This document shows positions 59,456 through 64,000 of a DNA stretch of 64,000 nucleotides, piece after piece. A model generated the notes under the pieces. It was not told the origin of the DNA and made no database searches. It worked only from the letters and a program-made list of their open reading frames with translations. This stretch comes from Zhongshania aliphaticivorans (GTDB lineage: Bacteria > Pseudomonadota > Gammaproteobacteria > Pseudomonadales > Spongiibacteraceae), in assembly GCF_001586255.1 (NCBI RefSeq), contig NZ_CP014544.1, forward strand, positions 3,380,501 to 3,444,500, in the 5' to 3' direction. The translations under genes and the position numbers were made by a program. The first letter of the stretch is position 1. Each line of letters starts with the position of its first letter.

Positions 59456-59896
59456 ATGAACCGAGAGGAATTAACCGAAATTATTGTGCTTGCGAAGCAA
59501 GCAAAAAGCCTAACATGGCAAGCGATTGCTGATGATCTTGGTGTTGGCAAGGTATGGCTAACATCCGCTTGCTTAGGTATGAACAGCATGCCAGAAGCTC
59601 CAGCAGATAAGTTGTGCGCATTACTCGAATTACCGCCCGAGGCCAAGGCGACCTTAATGAGCTATCCGACTAAAACTTGGGGCTGGGATGTGCCGCAAGA
59701 TCCGCTTATTTATCGCCTTTATGAAATCGTTGGCGTTTATGGCGATACTTTGAAAGAGGTTATTCAAGAGCAGTTCGGTGACGGAATTATGAGCGCCATT
59801 GATTTTTCGATGGATGTTGATAAAGAAGAGAACCCCAAAGGCGACAGGGTTGTAATCACAATGAATGGAAAATTTTTGCCCTACAAAAGTTGGTAA
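59456..59896 (+). CDS. cynS: cyanate hydratase (cyanase)
   Basis: Decomposes cyanate with bicarbonate into ammonia and CO2, a nitrogen source and detoxification route. 146 residues from the second ATG at 59456, because AAAGG is seven bases upstream of it but only one base from the ATG at 59450. The N-terminal helical domain resembles a phage-type HTH (TWQAIADDLGVGKVWL). Active-site residues Arg87, Glu90 and Ser113 (IYRLYEIVGVYG, GDGIMSAIDF) correspond to E. coli Arg96, Glu99 and Ser122. No cynT carbonic anhydrase or cynX transporter is adjacent. Confidence 0.95.
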   Translation: MNREELTEIIVLAKQAKSLTWQAIADDLGVGKVWLTSACLGMNSMPEAPADKLCALLELPPEAKATLMSYPTKTWGWDVPQDPLIYRLYEIVGVYGDTLKEVIQEQFGDGIMSAIDFSMDVDKEENPKGDRVVITMNGKFLPYKSW

Positions 59897-59967
59897 AGCT
59901 GCTGCACTGCGTAAAGTGGCGTCAGCCATTTTACGCTCTCACACCCTCGATCAATCTCCCGGTATTA

Positions 59968-61686
59968 CTAGCGTATATTTTGAATCACAATCACGGCCAG
60001 TAAGGCCGCCGATATAACTTGCCAAAATAATACGGGGCTGCGCTCGATAATTGGCGGTTTAGCCCTATTTAAATAGCGACTATTGGGATTTTGTAAATCG
60101 TAAACAAATTCCGAGACTTCTTGGTAACGCTTTTCGGGCTGAATCTGAAGCGCTTGGGAAATTGCGTAGTCTACCCAGCCGGGTAAATCGGCGCGCACTA
60201 AGGCCAAGGGCTTATATGCCAATCTTGTCTGCGCCTGCAGAGTACTCGCACGGCAGACTTCGTTGCCGTAGGGCAATTCGCCGCAGAGCATTTGGTAGAC
60301 AATTACCCCCAGTGAAAATATGTCTGAGCGGCTACTGCCGTCAAAATCTAAAAAATACTCTGGCGCGGAATACTGCATAGTGCCGACCACCCCGAGATTA
60401 CGGCGGCAGGTTTCGGCAAGTCCCGCGACTTTAGCCGCGCCAAAATCGATGATTTTTACGGTGCCCGCACTGTCGATCATAATGTTCTGGGGGCGCAAAT
60501 CCTGATGTACTATTTCAAGGCGGTGCAAAGCCCGAAGGCCGTTGGCGATTTGTTCAACAATACCGCGCACCTCATTTATGGCGGGCGTAGGATTGTCTAG
60601 CATCCATTGGAAAAGGCTTTTACCGTCGACAAATTCCGTTACCGTATAAATATAGCGCTGACTGGAATGGGGAGCTATGGAGCGCAACACATTAACGCTG
60701 TCAATACGCCGCCCTATCCAATCTTCCAACAACATGGTTTCTAGGTGTTCGCGATTGTCCCGGGTTTCGGCTGCAGGAGTTTTAATAACCACGTTCTCGC
60801 CGCTCAGGGTATCTGCAGCTAAAAACACATGACTTCGACTGCTAATATGCAGTTCACGGATTATGGTGTAACCCTCAAAGTTCTGCCGTGGTGACAATAT
60901 TGGCGGCGGACTCAAATTTTCTAATAATTGGCGAACCTCATCGCGCTGCTTATCTGGCACCTCCTCTATACGCACAATTTGCATCGTTAAGTTATCTGGG
61001 CTGTTGGCTTTTAATGCCTCATCCAGCAGTTGGGCGGCGAGGGCGTCTAAATCTCCCTCATGGGTATTTATCGCGTGAGCAATCGCTTTGTCGGATATGT
61101 ATTCGTACACGCCATCGGTCGCCAAGACATAGGTATCGCCTGGCTCTATCGGGAGTTCGAGGTGATCCATTTCAAGTCGCGACTGCATGCCCAGCGCGCG
61201 GGACAAATAACTCACCTCCTCAGACACCACCCGTCGGTGATCCTGAGTTAATAATTCTAGGCTGTCGCCAAGCACTCGGTATACCCGAGTATCACCGCAG
61301 TGAAAAACATAGGCGGTATTTGATTTAAAAATCACCGCGCTAAAGGTGCAGATATAGCCTTTGTCTTTGTTTAGACGGTAGGGACTGTTTTGGGTTTGGG
61401 CATAAAGCCAGGCGTTGCAGGCCGCCAAGACTTTTAAGGCCGAGGTTTTAACTGACCAGGCGTCGCTGGTGCAGTAATAGTCACTTAAAAAGGTTTTTAC
61501 CGCGGTCTCACTCGCCACTTGGCTTACTTGACTGCTGCTAATGCCATCGGCAATCGCGACCGCAATACCCTTGGCACTAAGTTGCGCGTCAGTAGGGATC
61601 AGCAGGCCGTGAAAATCCTGATTCACTTGCTTTCGCCCAGCAGCGGAACACTGGCCCACAGAAACTTTTAGCAACTTAGCTTTCAT
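59968..61686 (-). CDS. PP2C phosphatase - Ser/Thr kinase fusion (formate/nitrite-channel-linked copy)
   Basis: 572 residues, the same length and plan as the copy at 29732-31450. Phosphatase half: Asp24, ADG (46-48), GDTR (131-134), TDG (190-192), PDN (230-232). Kinase half: Lys302 (VVIKTP), HQDLRPQN (394-401), DFG (414-416), APE (441-443). A C-terminal membrane helix is at about 547-568. The catalytic-loop Lys is Arg398, the glycine-rich loop is missing and the HRD Arg is Gln, so kinase activity may be weak or unusual. It follows the channel gene in the same direction, with a hairpin of terminator type just before its ATG. Confidence 0.9.
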   Translation of the reverse strand: MKAKLLKVSVGQCSAAGRKQVNQDFHGLLIPTDAQLSAKGIAVAIADGISSSQVSQVASETAVKTFLSDYYCTSDAWSVKTSALKVLAACNAWLYAQTQNSPYRLNKDKGYICTFSAVIFKSNTAYVFHCGDTRVYRVLGDSLELLTQDHRRVVSEEVSYLSRALGMQSRLEMDHLELPIEPGDTYVLATDGVYEYISDKAIAHAINTHEGDLDALAAQLLDEALKANSPDNLTMQIVRIEEVPDKQRDEVRQLLENLSPPPILSPRQNFEGYTIIRELHISSRSHVFLAADTLSGENVVIKTPAAETRDNREHLETMLLEDWIGRRIDSVNVLRSIAPHSSQRYIYTVTEFVDGKSLFQWMLDNPTPAINEVRGIVEQIANGLRALHRLEIVHQDLRPQNIMIDSAGTVKIIDFGAAKVAGLAETCRRNLGVVGTMQYSAPEYFLDFDGSSRSDIFSLGVIVYQMLCGELPYGNEVCRASTLQAQTRLAYKPLALVRADLPGWVDYAISQALQIQPEKRYQEVSEFVYDLQNPNSRYLNRAKPPIIERSPVLFWQVISAALLAVIVIQNIR

Positions 61687-61688
61687 AG

Positions 61689-61715
61689 AAAAGCCCCGCG
61701 TTGTTAGACGCGGGG
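61689..61715 (-). terminator. attenuator-like hairpin between the channel gene and the kinase gene
   Basis: Minus-strand stem CCCCGCG/CGCGGGG (7 bp, all G-C; 61694-61700 and 61709-61715) with an eight-base loop, then CTTTT. The kinase ATG is only three bases beyond, so the hairpin may both end most channel transcripts and hide the purine-rich sequence that would serve as ribosome site. Confidence 0.65.
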
Positions 61716-61740
61716 AGCTCCAGTTAATAAATGGTGGTGG

Positions 61741-62553
61741 TTAAACCAGTTTACGCTCTGGACTAGTTCTAACATGAGTCAGGTAAAGCGGTAAACCAAC
61801 CAGCAAGAAACCACCAGCCAGATTCCCTAATACCGTAGGAATTTCATTCCAGAACAAATAGTCAGCAATAGTAAATTCGCCACCCATAATCATCGAGAAG
61901 GGGAACAGGAACATATTCACAATTGAGTGCTCAAAGCCCATATAAAAGAACAACATAATTGGCATCCACATCGCCGCCATTTTGCTAGAGGCAGAGGTGG
62001 AGATCATTGCGCCAACGACGCCCATAGACACCATCCAGTTACAGAGCATGCCGCGAATAAAGATCGTAAACCAGCCACCCTCGCCATGGGCCTTGTAACC
62101 AAGGGTCCGCGACTCACCAATACTGCCAACCTTAGCGGCCAAAGCGCCGCCGTCAGTGTTATAACCATAGGTCAGAATAAAGGAAGCAAAGAAGGCAACT
62201 GACAAGGCCCCAGCGAAATTGCCAATAAACACCAGCCCCCAATTACGCAACATTTGCTTTACGGTACAGCCCGCGCGCTTATCAATAATAGCTAAAGGCA
62301 CAAGGGTAAATACACCGGTGAGTAGATCGAATTTCATTAGGTACAGCATGATGAAACCAACCGGGAAGAGCAGCGCGCCTACCAACGGGTTCCCCGTTTT
62401 AACGGTTACAGTTATCGCAAAGAAGGCGGCAAGCGCCAAAATAGCACCCGCCATATAGGCCCTTACCAAAGTATCTCTGGCCGACATGAAGATCTTAGAT
62501 TCTCCAGCGTCAACCATCTTTGTCGCAAATTCATTGGGTTCGATATAAGCCAC
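61741..62553 (-). CDS. formate/nitrite transporter family channel (FNT)
   Basis: 270 residues with six membrane segments. FNT landmarks: NPLVGALLFPVGFIMLY, FIGNFAGALSVAFFAS, the MLCNWMVSMGVVGAMIS segment with the second Asn-x-x signature, and GFEHSIVNMFLFP with the conserved gating His. Family members carry formate (FocA) or nitrite (NirC). The neighbouring cyanase and kinase fusion, the shared NtrC-like sites and the NirB of this window favour nitrite (or another small nitrogen anion). Confidence 0.9.
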   Translation of the reverse strand: MAYIEPNEFATKMVDAGESKIFMSARDTLVRAYMAGAILALAAFFAITVTVKTGNPLVGALLFPVGFIMLYLMKFDLLTGVFTLVPLAIIDKRAGCTVKQMLRNWGLVFIGNFAGALSVAFFASFILTYGYNTDGGALAAKVGSIGESRTLGYKAHGEGGWFTIFIRGMLCNWMVSMGVVGAMISTSASSKMAAMWMPIMLFFYMGFEHSIVNMFLFPFSMIMGGEFTIADYLFWNEIPTVLGNLAGGFLLVGLPLYLTHVRTSPERKLV

Positions 62554-62593
62554 TGCGTACTTCCTCTCACAAGTTTTTTGTTACAAGTGATAC

Positions 62594-62609
62594 AGCAAAT
62601 AACGAACCA
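62594..62609 (-). promoter_or_regulatory. possible sigma-54 promoter of the FNT channel gene
   Basis: Minus strand TGGTTCGTTATTTGCT: the essential GG and GC and their spacing are kept, but CA of TGGCAC is TT. It is 41 bases from the start codon. Confidence 0.5.
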
Positions 62610-62681
62610 ACTCACACACAAAACACTAAGCTATTGTTTTAAAATAAGAAATTTGAAATAAAACAAAAAGCCCAAGCTAGA

Positions 62682-62698
62682 AGCACCAAAAAATTGCA
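62682..62698. promoter_or_regulatory. NtrC-like enhancer site upstream of the FNT channel gene
   Basis: AGCACCAAAAAATTGCA keeps the two GCACC/TGCA-type half-sites of the NtrC dyad and resembles the site at 33122-33138 read on the other strand (TGCTCCAAAATAATGCA). It lies about 75-90 bases upstream of the possible sigma-54 promoter, a normal enhancer distance. Confidence 0.45.
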
Positions 62699-62954
62699 TT
62701 ACTGCCCTCGGTAAAAAAATAAGGCTTACATCGACACGCACAATTAAAGTGCGCCAACAATACCCAGTGAGTACTTAGGGTGCGGTGCGGCGGCAACTGC
62801 GCTACTCGCACCAAGCCCGCAGACCGGTGGCATGTAAATACGACAGGGCCTCTGCTCGGTCTATAGCGCGCAAACGAGTTCAATATTGAACGCAGAGCCA
62901 AAATTGAATCTCTACGCCAACACCGTCACCCTAGCGAACGCGGGGGCCTTATCC

Positions 62955-64000
62955 TTAATTTGCTACCGCTCTAAGCAAACGTCCCATCGGCTTTTTACCA
63001 AACTGACCAGAGAATTCATCATTTTCCCAGGCGACATTGCCCGCAATCATGACCAGCGGCACAACACCATCAGAGCGATTCACTAACTGCTCGTGATTGT
63101 ATTCAGCGCGGAACTGGCGAATAACGTGGGCTTCACCGTCGTAATTCGCGAGGGCCTGTGGGTCGACCAAAATTAAATCTGCAACATCGCCTTCGTGGAT
63201 CGTGCCGCCTTTAACACCAAAGAGATCGGCGGCGTCTTTCGTTAGTCGCTTCACCATATACGAGACGTCTTTATCGCCACCGCTGGAAGCAAGTTTGAGG
63301 CTGCGCAAATTAACATCGTAGAACGCCATATTGGTCAGATGTGCGCCGCAGTCGTTAAAGCCCGGCATAAGCAGCGGGTTCATTATTAATTCTCTGATGG
63401 TCTCCGGGTTGCGGTTAGCGGTGACCGTGCTCCAGCTGAGGTCAAGGTCAAAGCTACGCAATAACTGCAGCATAAAGTCGGCTTCGTCGCTGATCCAAAA
63501 GAAGTCACGGTTAATAAGCTCCTTTTCTGCTTCGTTGCAGCCACTGGGCGTCTCACCGCGTTTGATCGCGATGATCCGGTCGAGCAGGTGCTGCATATTC
63601 AAACCCACCCAGTTCTCAATCGGGCAGCCTTCGATGGTCATATCACTTAAGTTGCGGTTGAAGGCATAATCTTCCAAATTGAGAATACGTTTTAGCCTCG
63701 CCACGCTCCAGCCATGCTTACCCTTTAGCCACATCGCCCTAAACGCTTTAATGTAATCGGCGTCATTCAGGATACGCAGCCGCGCGCCGCGATCTTCCAT
63801 ATCAGTTTCATTTAATTTTCGCAGTTCGGGAATTTCTTCTGAAAGCGGCGTTACTGCACCATCTGACCAAACTTTAAACGGTGCACCCAAGGCTTGTAGA
63901 TGAAAATCGCCGCGGAGAAATTTAGAATTTAAAACTTTACTAAGCAACTTCGCTAAGCGTAGAAGTTTCCGGTTGTTCGCCACATCTAAGGCAGCGACTA
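62955..64000 (-). CDS. N-acyl-D-amino-acid deacylase-like amidohydrolase, C-terminal part (cut by the window edge)
   Basis: About 348 C-terminal residues; the frame is open to base 64000, so the GTG at 63983 is internal. The amidohydrolase-superfamily C-terminal pattern is clear: MPGFNDCGAHLTNMAFYD (a metal-ligand Asp/His region), VKRLTKDAADLFGVKGGTI, HEGDVADLILVDP and a late beta strand VPLVMIAGNVAWEND. This is the layout of D-aminoacylase/N-acyl-D-amino-acid deacylases of about 570 residues. Substrate unknown; metal ligands in the missing N-terminal half cannot be checked. Confidence 0.85.
   Translation of the reverse strand, partial: VAALDVANNRKLLRLAKLLSKVLNSKFLRGDFHLQALGAPFKVWSDGAVTPLSEEIPELRKLNETDMEDRGARLRILNDADYIKAFRAMWLKGKHGWSVARLKRILNLEDYAFNRNLSDMTIEGCPIENWVGLNMQHLLDRIIAIKRGETPSGCNEAEKELINRDFFWISDEADFMLQLLRSFDLDLSWSTVTANRNPETIRELIMNPLLMPGFNDCGAHLTNMAFYDVNLRSLKLASSGGDKDVSYMVKRLTKDAADLFGVKGGTIHEGDVADLILVDPQALANYDGEAHVIRQFRAEYNHEQLVNRSDGVVPLVMIAGNVAWENDEFSGQFGKKPMGRLLRAVAN

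Larger units (their letters stand above)
62554..62954. other. promoter region of the FNT channel gene
   Basis: About 400 bases with no credible gene. The left third carries the sigma-54-like and NtrC-like elements listed separately. The right part follows the stop of the amidohydrolase gene and shows no T-tailed hairpin. Confidence 0.5.

Overview
The window reads as chromosomal core of a Gram-negative gammaproteobacterium, probably a marine Cellvibrionales/Spongiibacteraceae-like organism. That placement is inferred from gene content and protein resemblance only; no rRNA or tRNA gene was seen. There is no transposase, integrase, phage gene or CRISPR array. Both edge genes are cut: leuS at the left and an amidohydrolase at the right.

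Layout. 1-2527: end of leuS, then lptE and holA. 2535-18907, nearly all on the minus strand: an unknown membrane-anchored protein, a decayed lipA relic, lipB and ybeD, then the cell-wall elongation block (dacA, rlpA, mltB, rodA, mrdA) continuing into rlmH, rsfS, nadD and proA. A LON-domain protein, an RND/MMPL exporter, ubiX and mpl follow. 19008-20261: an outer-membrane porin. 20921-29380: an eight-gene operon with three periplasmic TPR/unknown proteins, a small exported protein, one ExbB/TolQ, two ExbD/TolR and a TonB-like AgmX/PglI protein. It has the composition of the Agl-Glt core of Myxococcus gliding machinery and is my main candidate for an undescribed system.

29732-36335 and 59456-62553 are nitrogen-oxyanion loci. 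In the first, a NarK-family transporter with a PP2C-phosphatase/Ser-Thr-kinase fusion diverges from nirBD. In the second, a formate/nitrite-channel gene is followed by a second fusion of exactly the same length (572 aa), convergent with cynS (cyanase). The NarK/nirB intergenic region has two divergent sigma-54 promoters that match the consensus and NtrC-like sites. The channel gene has a weaker version of the same arrangement. The two loci therefore probably form one nitrogen-limitation regulon with paired kinase/phosphatase regulators.

36498-59000 is mostly housekeeping: ppa, cysE, a VanY peptidase, a patatin, a Rieske protein, sfsA, an AsmA protein, an RsmC-like methylase, rsuA, a transglutaminase, prfC, rhlE, yqhA, dbpA, a cold-shock gene, and the ybdL/yafV pair. 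Embedded in it are a glutamate-dehydrogenase pseudogene (47186-47460) and a small MerR/MerC/GDCCVxC metal module with a textbook 19-bp-spacer MerR operator.

Start sites were chosen from Shine-Dalgarno sequences, signal peptides and remembered family alignments. No database search was run.
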